DNA of 64,000 nucleotides, taken from an uncultured Aquimarina sp. (GTDB lineage Bacteria; Bacteroidota; Bacteroidia; Flavobacteriales; Flavobacteriaceae). Of this stretch, positions 1 to 7,265 are shown in pieces. The stretch lies in NCBI RefSeq assembly GCF_947496855.1, contig NZ_CANMED010000001.1:124001-188000 (forward strand). The letters run 5' to 3'. The notes beneath the pieces were generated by a model, which saw only the letters and a list, made by a program, of their open reading frames with translations, ran no database searches and was not told the origin of the DNA. Each line of letters begins with the position of its first letter. The stretch's first letter is position 1. The translations under genes were made by a program, and so were the position numbers.

Positions 1-97
1 TTTAAAAGAAAACACAAAATATTTGGTTCGTGACTAGATCAAAAACAATAACTTTTTTCTGTTCTACTTGCTTTATATAACATTACCACTAATTATA

Positions 98-549
98 ACG
101 AAGATTCTTACTATAATAATATTTATCTTAATCACTATTCCTGCCTATACACAATATTCTTTTGAGAAATATCCCGTTCCAACATATAAAGAGTATAAGA
201 ATTGGAAACTTTATGACTAGACAGAAACAAAGCATACAGTCCACTACACTTTAACAATTGAACAATTTTTCAACGATGAAGATTCATTAACTATTCAATT
301 GTCATCATTTACAGCTAATGTAGATAGTGCTTCTGTGATTCGGATTTTTAGAAATGAAACCCAAATTCAAAAAATGACTGAACAAATGTTTTTCTCGACC
401 TTGAATATTGGTCAGCAACCAACGCGTATTGCCGATATTAACGGTGACGGGCTGCAAGATTTGAAAATTATTATCCCATATATGGGAAATGGAATAGCTG
501 CTATGAGAAAAAAAATAAAGCAAAATATTTATATTTGACTAAGTACTAA
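98..549 (+). pseudogene. decayed secreted protein gene (EF-hand/FG-GAP-like C-terminus)
   Basis: No intact frame exists, but one reading frame makes protein sense from 98 to about 505. It begins with ACG where ATG is expected, followed by KILTIIIFILITIPAYTQ, a convincing signal peptide. It is interrupted by an in-frame TAG at 218-220, continues with charged soluble sequence, and contains RIADINGDGLQDL (about 428-466), a calcium-binding DxNxDG loop typical of FG-GAP/EF-hand surface proteins. Near the A-run at 508-515 the frame appears to shift: the neighbouring frame gives EKKNKAKYLYLTKY and stops at 547-549. Three separate lesions suggest a dead gene rather than a sequencing slip. The original function is unknown. 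Confidence 0.55.
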
Positions 550-553
550 ACTG

Positions 554-611
554 AAACGTATAAATTATTAATGCCCTACGTTTCTTATAAAACACGTTAT
601 ATATCATTAAC
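554..611 (+). repeat. intergenic cassette-boundary-like repeat, copy 0
   Basis: The left part (AACGTATAAATTATTAATGCC from about 556) resembles the left end of the copy at 3233, and the right part at 591-611 (AACACGTTATATATCATTA, then AC) matches the right end of that copy at 3347-3367 in about 16 of 21 positions. It lies between the pseudogene and the hydrolase gene. Confidence 0.4.
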
Positions 612-626
612 GAAAAACAGTTTTGA

Positions 627-1670
627 ATGATAAAGTTGATAAGGAATTTTTTTTCGAAAATCTTCAAATTTCTTGGAATTATAATAACCTTAATTATTTT
701 AGCAGGCTTATTTTTCCGCGCATTCGGTCCAGATTCTCATAAACCTATGGGAAAGCTTGTTAATATTGATGGAATTGATTTACATATCCATTCGACTGGA
801 AAAAAAAATGACAAACCTACTGTTATTGTTGAAGGTGGTGCTAGTTCATCGACTGAATATTTTCATTGGTTAAGCGAAGGTCTGAAAGACAGTTTACGTG
901 TTGTTAGGTATGATCGTGCAGGAAACGGATATAGTGAGCTAAGTGATTCAATACGTAACGCTGAAACAATAGCTAAAGAATTACATCAATTACTTTATAA
1001 ATCAGGTGAGTCTCCACCTTATATATTAGTTGGCCATTCAATTGGAGGCCCATATATTCGAGTTTTCGCACAATTGTATCCGGATGAGGTGGAAGCTTTG
1101 GTTTTTATTGATTCCACACATCCTGAACAAGTCGAAAGATTGAACGCTGCGTCAAAATCTTCTTTTAGATTTAAAACTACACTTTTTTTGCTTGGCACTA
1201 GCGCACTTTTTGCAGATCTAGGTGTTTTAGGGCTTTTTGAAAGTTTCACAGACCCTTTATTGGCAGGAGAAGGACTGCCAAATGAAATTAATGAGAGGAC
1301 AAAAGATTTTCTGTTGAATGGAAAACGAACGAGAGCATATAAAAACGAGATTGAAAGCTATCATGCAGTATTAAAAAGAGCAAGTGACGCAAATGAATTC
1401 AATGCATTACCTATACGAGTATTTACCGCAATTGAAATTAATAAAGAAGCGTATAAAGAAAATGGTATTGATCCAGATTTATTTTTAAATAGAGCAATAT
1501 CATCACAGAAAGAATTCACTAAGCTTTCGTCTAATGGGAAGCAATTTTTGATCGATGGAAATCATCAAACTATTTTTACAAAAAAAAAGAATGCGGATAT
1601 TATTAATGATGAAATAATTAAGTTATTGGAGAAATCACAAAGTGATAATAAAAATAACGACATACAATAG
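627..1670 (+). CDS. membrane-anchored alpha/beta-fold hydrolase
   Basis: Predicted serine hydrolase of the alpha/beta-hydrolase superfamily, 347 residues. Residues about 1-33 are a basic start plus one hydrophobic segment (IIITLIILAGLFFRAFG), so it is likely tethered to the inner membrane with the domain outside. The nucleophile elbow is GHSIG with Ser138, and a likely catalytic His313 sits in DGNHQTIF. The oxyanion region VEGGASSS lies after the first strands. The substrate cannot be read from sequence. It stands alone between two boundary-like repeats; its stop codon lies inside the start of the next repeat copy, as if the gene arrived as a single unit. Confidence 0.8.
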   Translation: MIKLIRNFFSKIFKFLGIIITLIILAGLFFRAFGPDSHKPMGKLVNIDGIDLHIHSTGKKNDKPTVIVEGGASSSTEYFHWLSEGLKDSLRVVRYDRAGNGYSELSDSIRNAETIAKELHQLLYKSGESPPYILVGHSIGGPYIRVFAQLYPDEVEALVFIDSTHPEQVERLNAASKSSFRFKTTLFLLGTSALFADLGVLGLFESFTDPLLAGEGLPNEINERTKDFLLNGKRTRAYKNEIESYHAVLKRASDANEFNALPIRVFTAIEINKEAYKENGIDPDLFLNRAISSQKEFTKLSSNGKQFLIDGNHQTIFTKKKNADIINDEIIKLLEKSQSDNKNNDIQ

Positions 1671-1806
1671 GTTTATAACTAATATCTGTGGTCACTGTGT
1701 ACTTAGAAAATCAACTATTATTTCTTTCTGGTTTAAGAGAGTTTGTAAACTTTGGGTAAACTAACGCAACTAACCATAAAAGAAATGCGTTAGATGTAAA
1801 ATTGAG
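1665..1806 (+). repeat. intergenic cassette-boundary-like repeat, copy 1
   Basis: Aligned with the copy at 3233 it shares CAA..GGT, ATAA.TAATA, TGTGTAC and GAAAAT in the same order, then CTAAC..TAACCAT. An 8-bp perfect inverted repeat CTAACGCA (1761-1768) / TGCGTTAG (1786-1793) lies inside. The hydrolase stop codon (1668-1670) is within its first bases. Confidence 0.45.
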
Positions 1807-1861
1807 TCTTTTAGGTAAAGATATGACAGAATTAATCTTCATATTTTTTTAGTCAAATAAA

Positions 1862-2272
1862 TTATACCTCTAAAATAATACTCGTTTTAGAAGCACCGTA
1901 CTTTGCAATTTTTTCAAGAAAGGAAATAAGATGCTTATTGTTTCTAAAATAGCCTAAAACGCATAAGCAATCATCACCAGTAACTCTATCACAACTTTGT
2001 ACTTCTTCCATTGCTTGTATTTGTTTTTGCACATCAGATGTTCCTGTAGGTCCTCGGTGAATTACTAACGTTATATATGCTTTAGTCTCAATGCCCAATT
2101 TTTCGTGATTTACTTTTAAAGCATAGCCTTCTATTATGCCTTCTTCTTCCATTTGTCTAACGCGTTTGCCAATAGCAGGAGCAGACAATCCAACTTCTTT
2201 TCCAATAGTTGCGAAGCTTTCTCTGGCATTAATTTTTAGCATTTCAAGTATCTTTTTGTCTAGGGTGTCCAT
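1862..2272 (-). CDS. Lrp/AsnC family transcriptional regulator
   Basis: A 136-residue Lrp/AsnC regulator. The N-terminal half is the winged HTH, with SFATIGKEVGLSAPAIGKRV as recognition region and a wing EEEGIIEGYAL. The C-terminal half is a RAM-type effector domain (VQSCDRVTGDDCLCVLGYF). It is somewhat shorter than the usual 145-165 residues. Such regulators bind DNA as dimers or octamers and respond to amino acids. It faces away from the YgjV-like/GNAT pair across a 168-bp AT-rich spacer, so control of that pair is possible but unproven. The ligand cannot be inferred. Confidence 0.9.
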   Translation of the reverse strand: MDTLDKKILEMLKINARESFATIGKEVGLSAPAIGKRVRQMEEEGIIEGYALKVNHEKLGIETKAYITLVIHRGPTGTSDVQKQIQAMEEVQSCDRVTGDDCLCVLGYFRNNKHLISFLEKIAKYGASKTSIILEV

Positions 2273-2440
2273 TTGTAATCAAATTTTTTTTAACTATTAT
2301 TGGATATAATCGAATTCAAATATAGATAAATAAATTCGATTGTAAAGCAAAAATAGGGTATTACATTATATATTTGGTGTATTGATTTAGAGAAGAGTAG
2401 TTACCTATTTTAATTATTCAAAATAGAAAAAAGAGAAAGT

Positions 2441-2677
2441 ATGAGTCCATTTTTAATTGATTGTATTGGTTATGGAGGTTTAGTTATAAACTTATATTCA
2501 ATGTCCACTAAAGGTGAATATAAACTAAGATTAATCTCATTAATCGCTAATATAATTTACATTTTATACGGGGCATTAATTAGTGCAATTCCAATAATTG
2601 TAGGATGCACTATTGCTGTATTTCTGCATGGGTATCATCTAAGACGATTAAAAATTAAAAAGAACAGTAATGATTAA
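2441..2677 (+). CDS. small YgjV/SemiSWEET-like membrane protein
   Basis: A 78-residue integral membrane protein with about three hydrophobic helices (roughly 3-19, 28-48, 49-66) and a basic tail. The pattern of a short loop with SMSTKGEYKLRL after helix 1 followed by ILYGALISAIPIIV matches small YgjV-family proteins, which are distantly SemiSWEET-like. A transport role is known only for relatives, so it is an inference here. It overlaps the next gene (GNAT) by 8 bp and is probably cotranscribed with it. Confidence 0.6.
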   Translation: MSPFLIDCIGYGGLVINLYSMSTKGEYKLRLISLIANIIYILYGALISAIPIIVGCTIAVFLHGYHLRRLKIKKNSND

Positions 2678-3185
2678 AATACAAATAGCCAAAGAAGCAG
2701 ATACAGCCATTTTAGCACTTTTAGGAAGAATAACATGGGCTGAGTCTCATGGACATTATATAGATGATAAAAGCAATCTATTGAAATACCTAAACAATAA
2801 TTTTTCAGTTTCTAAAACGAAACAAGATATAAACAACGCTAACAACCTTTTCTATATTGTTTATGTGGATGATTTACCTGTTGGTTACGCAAAATTAGTA
2901 ATAAACGCCATAAACGAAAGTATTGCTTCTCAAAATAATTGTCGCCTTGAAAGGATCTTCATACAAAATCAATTTATACCGTTAAAAATAGGACAACAAC
3001 TTCTAACTTTTGTTGAAGGAAAAGCTAAAGAATTACAATTAGATACGATGTGGCTTTCTGTTTACATAAAAAACAATAGAGCCATTAAATTCTATGAAAA
3101 AAATGAATTTAAGAACGTTGGAGAATTAAATTTTTTAGTCAATGGGAAAGCATATGAAAATATAGTTTTTTCGAAAAAAATATAA
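2670..3185 (+). CDS. GNAT family N-acetyltransferase
   Basis: A 171-residue acetyltransferase. The GNAT core is visible: strand 4 with LERIFIQNQFIPLKIGQQLL, where the acetyl-CoA pyrophosphate loop has the form Q-x-x-x-L-K-I-G-Q-Q rather than the classic R-x-x-G-x-G, and then the C-terminal VYIKNNRAIKFYEKNEFKNVGE motif. The family moves acetyl from acetyl-CoA to an amine of a small molecule or protein. The substrate is unknown. The start overlaps the preceding small membrane protein gene by 8 bp, suggesting translational coupling. Confidence 0.85.
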   Translation: MIKIQIAKEADTAILALLGRITWAESHGHYIDDKSNLLKYLNNNFSVSKTKQDINNANNLFYIVYVDDLPVGYAKLVINAINESIASQNNCRLERIFIQNQFIPLKIGQQLLTFVEGKAKELQLDTMWLSVYIKNNRAIKFYEKNEFKNVGELNFLVNGKAYENIVFSKKI

Positions 3186-3232
3186 GCATGCAGACTATTC
3201 AAAATCTATGAATAGAAGAAAATAATAATACA

Positions 3233-3367
3233 CAACGGGTATAATTAATAGCTTGTTCTATGTGTACCCGGAAAATTCCACGAATTTTCCTTTGGTTCGG
3301 TTTCTTTTGCTAACTTAGTTCCTAACCATGCGACTAAGCATATAGCAACACATTGTAAGTCATTAGC
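3233..3367 (+). repeat. intergenic cassette-boundary-like repeat, copy 2 (best copy)
   Basis: This is a 135-bp element between the GNAT and VOC genes. The left end is CAACGGGTATAATTAATAG. A perfect 9-bp hairpin GGAAAATTC / GAATTTTCC lies at 3270-3290 with a 3-nt loop, followed by GCTAACTTAGTTCCTAACCA. The right end AACACATTGTAAGTCATTA lies at 3347-3365. The termini read CAACG inward on one side and CATTGT on the other, so it could fold like an attC site. Related but diverged copies lie at 554, 1665, about 4049 and 5763. Confidence 0.5.
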
Positions 3368-3381
3368 TTAACCAGTAAAAT

Positions 3382-4029
3382 ATGGAAATAGATCACATAT
3401 TTGTTTTTTCCAATACTCTCGGAAAAGAAGCGGATAAATTGGTTAGCTTTGGTTTAACTGAAGGTAGTAGTCGATTTCATCCAGGGCAGGGAACAATGAA
3501 TCGAAAATTCTATTTTGAAAATTTTTTCCTTGAAATCCTATGGGTTATAAACAAGAAAGAAATTCAAAGTGAATTGACGTCACAAACAAAACTTTGGGAG
3601 CGTTCTCAATTTAAGAAAAACGGATATTCACCTTTTGGTTTGTGTTTAGTAAATTCAAAATCGACTGACAAACTTTTTGAAATAAGCAAAGTTTATCAAC
3701 CAAATTATTTTCCAAAAGGTATGTCTATTGATATAATTACAAATGAGCATTATTCAAAACTACCATGGACTTTTAGACTACCTTATAGAGACAAAAAGAA
3801 AACTAACAGTAAACCAATTGAACACTCAAATGGAATAAGACTTTTAACTCGAACGGAATTCGAAATGCCAATGGATAATAGCTGTTCAGAATTTAAAACC
3901 TTTTTTCAAAGTGTTAATGATATTGATTTTAAGAATAGAAATCGAACACATTTAACTCTTGAATTTGATAACAAAATTCAGGGAAAATCAAAAGAGTTTT
4001 CGGAATTGAATTTGACTATTAAATATTGA
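3382..4029 (+). CDS. VOC superfamily (glyoxalase-like) protein
   Basis: A 215-residue protein opening with MEIDHIFVFS, the usual first strand of a vicinal-oxygen-chelate domain with a possible metal-ligand His4. GQGTMNRKFYFENFFLEIL follows, placing a Glu at the second ligand position. The second half is less typical. Members bind a divalent metal or a small ligand; activities range from dioxygenase to antibiotic binding, so no substrate is assigned. It stands alone, flanked by boundary-like repeats on both sides, which suggests acquisition as a single gene. Confidence 0.7.
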   Translation: MEIDHIFVFSNTLGKEADKLVSFGLTEGSSRFHPGQGTMNRKFYFENFFLEILWVINKKEIQSELTSQTKLWERSQFKKNGYSPFGLCLVNSKSTDKLFEISKVYQPNYFPKGMSIDIITNEHYSKLPWTFRLPYRDKKKTNSKPIEHSNGIRLLTRTEFEMPMDNSCSEFKTFFQSVNDIDFKNRNRTHLTLEFDNKIQGKSKEFSELNLTIKY

Positions 4030-4048
4030 ATACAAATGTTTTAGAATG

Positions 4049-4064
4049 CACGTTGTAAAACATT
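4049..4064 (+). repeat. isolated right-end motif of the intergenic repeat
   Basis: CACGTTGTAAAACATT, just after the VOC gene, resembles the right end of copy 2 (CACATTGTAAGTCATT). No left-end partner is clear. Confidence 0.3.
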
Positions 4065-4155
4065 TTGAAAAAGTACTCTAACTTCAGATAATAGGAAACA
4101 ATTAAAGACTATTTTTTTAATTTTCTAAAATAAGTTTGATTTTTATATGTTATTT

Positions 4156-4195
4156 GCTACATATTATGTAGCTTTGCTATCAATAACGTAGCAAA
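4156..4195. promoter_or_regulatory. nested inverted repeats, candidate HxlR operator
   Basis: GCTACATA-T-TATGTAGC (4156-4172) is a perfect 8-bp-arm palindrome. It is followed by TTTGCTA-N9-TAGCAAA (4173-4195). They end 6 bp before the HxlR start codon, a position that fits autorepression. Function is inferred from position and symmetry only. Confidence 0.5.
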
Positions 4196-4201
4196 AAAAT
4201 T

Positions 4202-4537
4202 ATGTCATTACCTACACCAGGAAAACCAGTTAGAGGCTCAAAATCGGGAAACCATTTAATGGCTTTATTTGATTTATTAGGAAGAAGTTGGTCAATGGGA
4301 ATTATCTGGAGATTACATGAAGGTTCTTGTACATTCCGAGTTTTACAGGAAAGATGTGAGTCTATTTCGCCAACAACCTTAAATAAAAGATTAAAAGAAT
4401 TAACACAAGCTTTTTTAATAGAAAGGACAGTAGACGGATATGCACTAACCAATAAGGGAAAAGATATTTTCTTATTGCTTAAACCTTTAGAATCTTGGGC
4501 TAAAGATTGGGCAAAAAATTTTAAAACGGATGAATGA
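4202..4537 (+). CDS. HxlR family winged-helix regulator
   Basis: A 111-residue protein matching the HxlR/MarR-like family over its whole length: LLGRSWSMGIIWRLHEGS (helix 1-2), FRVLQERCESISPTTLNKRLKEL (recognition helix) and the wing IERTVDGYALTNKGKDI. Family members are dimeric, often redox- or electrophile-sensing; a Cys at about residue 58 (ERCESIS) could play that role, although the usual N-terminal Cys is absent. It overlaps nudC-like by 8 bp, so the two are coupled, and NADH/electrophile stress is a reasonable context. Palindromes just upstream suggest autoregulation. Confidence 0.88.
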   Translation: MSLPTPGKPVRGSKSGNHLMALFDLLGRSWSMGIIWRLHEGSCTFRVLQERCESISPTTLNKRLKELTQAFLIERTVDGYALTNKGKDIFLLLKPLESWAKDWAKNFKTDE

Positions 4538-5435
4538 AGTACAGTTTTATAGTAATTATGATTTCAACAGAGCGGTTGAATTACGAGAAACCCTAACAGA
4601 CTCTTTTGAAATTTCTTATATCCCAATTTTTAAGGATAACTTTTTTATAACTAAGTCGAGAGGAAATAATGAAGTAGTGATGGATATTCCTTTTGAATTG
4701 GCTACTTTATCTGATAAAAAATACTTTTTAGGTAAATTGAATGAAAAAGAAATTTGGTGCATTGACTTATCAGAAATAAAATACTCTATTGTCTCTAATT
4801 TTTTGTCGCACTCAAAATTAAGCTGTGTTCGCGATTGTTTTCATCTAATTAACGAAAAAGAAGCATCGTTACTTGCATATGCTAAGGGGGTTGCAACCTG
4901 GAATAATACGCATCAATTCTGCGGGAAATGTGGCTTTGCAACAGTCATTGAAGAAAAAGGCCATAGGAGAAAATGTTCAAATAACCTTTGTAACTCATTA
5001 CATTTTCCAAGAATCAATCCTGCTGTAATTGTATTAATTGAATACAAACAAGAAGGGGCACCACCGTTATGTTTACTAAATATGCACAAAAAAGAATATG
5101 GTTATATGTGTTCACTCTTTTCTGGCTTTTCGGAAATTGGCGAAAGTCTTGAAGACACTGTTATAAGAGAAATGAAAGAAGAGGTTAATGTGACAGTAGA
5201 TACTATTAAATATATCGCGTCGCAACCTTGGTCATTTCCATCATCTATGATGTTAGGTTTTTCAGCACAGTCAAAAAGTAAACAATTTAGTATTGATAAT
5301 AAGGAAATAAAAAAAGCACAGTGGTTTTCTGCAAATCAAATTAGTGAGATGGTACAGAAAAATAAGCTTGTAATTTCGAAAACAGACTCTATCTCCAATT
5401 ATTTAATAGAGTTATGGGTAAAACAAAATAGTTAA
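4530..5435 (+). CDS. nudC: NAD(+) diphosphatase (NudC-type Nudix hydrolase)
   Basis: A 301-residue NADH/NAD pyrophosphatase, releasing NMN(H) and AMP; family members also de-NAD RNA caps. A zinc ribbon is formed by Cys131, Cys134, Cys149 and Cys154. The Nudix box starts at Gly199 (GFSEIGESLEDTVIREMKEE), and the diagnostic SQPWSFPSS lies at 231-239. The last Gly of the canonical box (EExGU) is Asn here (EEVNV), a mild departure; the metal-binding REMKEE is intact. It overlaps the HxlR gene by 8 bp. The DUF1330-like gene follows after 19 bp, so all three may be one operon. Confidence 0.92.
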   Translation: MNEVQFYSNYDFNRAVELRETLTDSFEISYIPIFKDNFFITKSRGNNEVVMDIPFELATLSDKKYFLGKLNEKEIWCIDLSEIKYSIVSNFLSHSKLSCVRDCFHLINEKEASLLAYAKGVATWNNTHQFCGKCGFATVIEEKGHRRKCSNNLCNSLHFPRINPAVIVLIEYKQEGAPPLCLLNMHKKEYGYMCSLFSGFSEIGESLEDTVIREMKEEVNVTVDTIKYIASQPWSFPSSMMLGFSAQSKSKQFSIDNKEIKKAQWFSANQISEMVQKNKLVISKTDSISNYLIELWVKQNS

Positions 5436-5454
5436 AATAATTAATGATAAAATT

Positions 5455-5748
5455 ATGAAAAAAATCAATTTAACAATCGTTGCAACAATAAATCCGAATG
5501 GTAAAGAGGAATTAACACATTACCTTGAAAAAGTAGGAGTTCTTTATAAGAAAGTAGACGCAAAACCAATTAATAAATTTAAGATAACAAAACTGTTAAT
5601 AGGAGATTATACACCTAGTTTAGTTTCAATCATGGAGTTTCCAAATATGAATTCATTGAATGATGTATTTGAAAGTGATGATTATAAAGAATTATTACCT
5701 TATCGTGAAAAAGCATTTTCAAAATTAGAAGCATATATTAGTGAATAA
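5455..5748 (+). CDS. DUF1330-like small protein
   Basis: A 97-residue soluble protein with the alpha/beta ferredoxin-like plan of DUF1330 or dimeric alpha-beta-barrel proteins: an N-terminal strand LTIVATINP, helix NGKEELTHYLEK, a central strand SLVSIMEFPNMNSLNDVF, then DDYKELLPYREKAF. The sequence FESDDYKELLPYREKAF is the most recognisable part of the family. No enzymatic function is established for it. It lies 19 bp after nudC and is probably in the same transcript. Confidence 0.7.
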   Translation: MKKINLTIVATINPNGKEELTHYLEKVGVLYKKVDAKPINKFKITKLLIGDYTPSLVSIMEFPNMNSLNDVFESDDYKELLPYREKAFSKLEAYISE

Positions 5749-6084
5749 AAAAATGCTTACAGCAACGTATAGAATCAATAGTGGTTTTAATGTAGATTTA
5801 AATCGCTATTTTAATTAAATATAGGGAACTATTAAAGATTTTGAAAAGTCAACTACTGATTATAAAGCAAAATTATTTACTAAGAACAAAAATGATAATG
5901 GAGGCTAACAAAAATATCCGTAATTAATCTACACTAAAAGTACTAACGATTTATTGATCTTATATTAATACTAACCTCAAAATAATTGGTAATTGAAGAA
6001 TTATAGCATAGAAGAAAATCTTAGATTGATATTTTTCAATAATAAAATTATAATTAAGATATTTGGTATAGTAAATTCTAATAA
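5749..6084. other. 336-bp intergenic region
   Basis: AT-rich with no ORF worth calling. It contains only the repeat left-end-like motif at 5763. Nothing else is recognised. Confidence 0.5.
5763..5785 (+). repeat. left-end motif of the intergenic repeat, copy 3
   Basis: CAACGTATAGAATCAATAG resembles the left end of copy 2 (CAACGGGTATAATTAATAG). It begins 14 bp after the DUF1330-like stop codon. No right end was found. Confidence 0.35.
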
Positions 6085-6468
6085 ATGAATACTTTTTTAT
6101 TTAATCATATAGCACTTTCCGTAAAAGATGTAGACAAAACTATTGAATTTTATCAAAAGGTACTTCAACTAAAAGAAATTAAGAATACTGCTTCTGACTC
6201 TAAAACTAGGTGGCTATCTTTTGGGGATGGTAAACAGCTGCATCTGATTCCTCGTCCAAATTCTGAGATAAAAACCGATAAGGCTGTTCATTTTGCTTTA
6301 ACTACATCTGACTTCGATTCATTCGTAATGTATCTAAAAGAACTAAAAATAGACTACTCTGATTGGCTTGGTACATTAAACAAAGATTACATAAGAAAAG
6401 ATGGAGTTAAACAGGTTTACTTTCAAGACCCAAATGGATATTGGATTGAAATTAACAATGATGTCTAG
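6085..6468 (+). CDS. VOC family protein (glyoxalase I-like)
   Basis: A 127-residue single-domain VOC protein with two beta-alpha-beta-beta-beta halves. Half one runs from FNHIALSVKDVDKTIEFYQKV to QLHLIPRPNSE; half two from VHFALTTSDFDSFVMYLKEL to VYFQDPNGYWIEINN. The candidate metal ligands His8, the central His in QLHLI, His in VHFAL and Glu in WIEIN occupy the standard positions, so it is probably a metal-dependent lyase or dioxygenase of the lactoylglutathione lyase type. The substrate is not readable. It has no operon partner; a Crp/Fnr gene follows after 110 bp. Confidence 0.85.
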   Translation: MNTFLFNHIALSVKDVDKTIEFYQKVLQLKEIKNTASDSKTRWLSFGDGKQLHLIPRPNSEIKTDKAVHFALTTSDFDSFVMYLKELKIDYSDWLGTLNKDYIRKDGVKQVYFQDPNGYWIEINNDV

Positions 6469-6578
6469 TAAAATTAATTTTATTAGTCAATTTTTTTGAT
6501 ACTAATAGTATAGACTTATGTATTACATTATACTTTTTTTAAATATTGAACTAAATAGCTTGAAAATTAGAAGAAATA

Positions 6579-7166
6579 TTGAAAGATTACAAAAACATAT
6601 TAAACAATATTAAGCGATACGTTTCTTTAGATGAAGACGATGAGCAACAATTTATTTCAATTGTTAGAACAACAAAAATAAAAAGAAGACAGTTTATTGT
6701 GCAACCGAATTTTATTTGTTCGCATCAGACTTATATATTAAAAGGAGCTTTTAGAAGTTATTTTGTAAATGATGAAGGAATAGAACATACGATTCAGTTT
6801 GCAATAGAAGATTGGTTTATAAGTGACTTTAACAGTTATGTAAATCAAAGTCCTGCGTCTTTATTTGTTGAAGCTTTGGAAGATTCAACGGTTCAGCAAA
6901 TTACTTATGAAGATGTTGAGAATCTTTGTGATAAAAATCAAAAATTTGAACGTTTTTTTAGATTGGTTGCGCAAAAGTCATTCGCTTTTTCTCAGCGGAG
7001 AGTTTTATCCAATCTTGGTAAGTCAGCCGAAGAACGTTACTTGGACTTTTTTAATCGATATCCCTCTATTGTACAAAGAGTACCTCAATATACTTTAGCT
7101 TCATATCTTGGAATGTCACCCGAGTTTTTAAGTAAAATACGTAAACGTCTCACTACAAAATCTTGA
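6579..7166 (+). CDS. Crp/Fnr family transcriptional regulator
   Basis: A 195-residue regulator with an N-terminal cyclic-nucleotide-binding-type jelly roll (about 30-125: QFIVQPNFICSHQTYILKGAFRSYF, then HTIQFAIEDWFI) and a C-terminal HTH (ERYLDFFNRYPSIVQRVPQYTLASYLGMSPEFLSKIRKRL). The effector is unknown; many Bacteroidota members respond to redox or host signals without cAMP. The start is a TTG at 6579, because no in-frame ATG lies early enough to keep the jelly roll. A perfect 20-bp palindrome overlaps its stop codon and precedes the peroxiredoxin-SDR operon, its likely target. Confidence 0.88.
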   Translation: MKDYKNILNNIKRYVSLDEDDEQQFISIVRTTKIKRRQFIVQPNFICSHQTYILKGAFRSYFVNDEGIEHTIQFAIEDWFISDFNSYVNQSPASLFVEALEDSTVQQITYEDVENLCDKNQKFERFFRLVAQKSFAFSQRRVLSNLGKSAEERYLDFFNRYPSIVQRVPQYTLASYLGMSPEFLSKIRKRLTTKS

Positions 7167-7179
7167 ACTAGTTCAAGAT
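7160..7179. promoter_or_regulatory. perfect 20-bp palindrome, candidate Crp/Fnr-type operator
   Basis: ATCTTGAACTAGTTCAAGAT is fully self-complementary and includes the crp-like stop codon (7164-7166). The core TTGAAC-T-A-GTTCAA resembles FNR/CRP half-site architecture. No T-tract follows, so a terminator is less likely. It lies 86 bp before the peroxiredoxin start. Confidence 0.55.
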
Positions 7180-7265
7180 AATTTCCTAATCCAGTTCATT
7201 TTTTAAGGTGGTGTATTACTGCAACTTTGTAAAGTCAATTTTGACTTCATCTAAAGCAAAGTAAA

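Noticed and set aside
3233..3367. Copy 2 repeat as an ordinary transcription terminator
   Set aside because: The hairpin lacks a T-tract, and related sequence outside the hairpin is shared with other copies, so it is more than a terminator.
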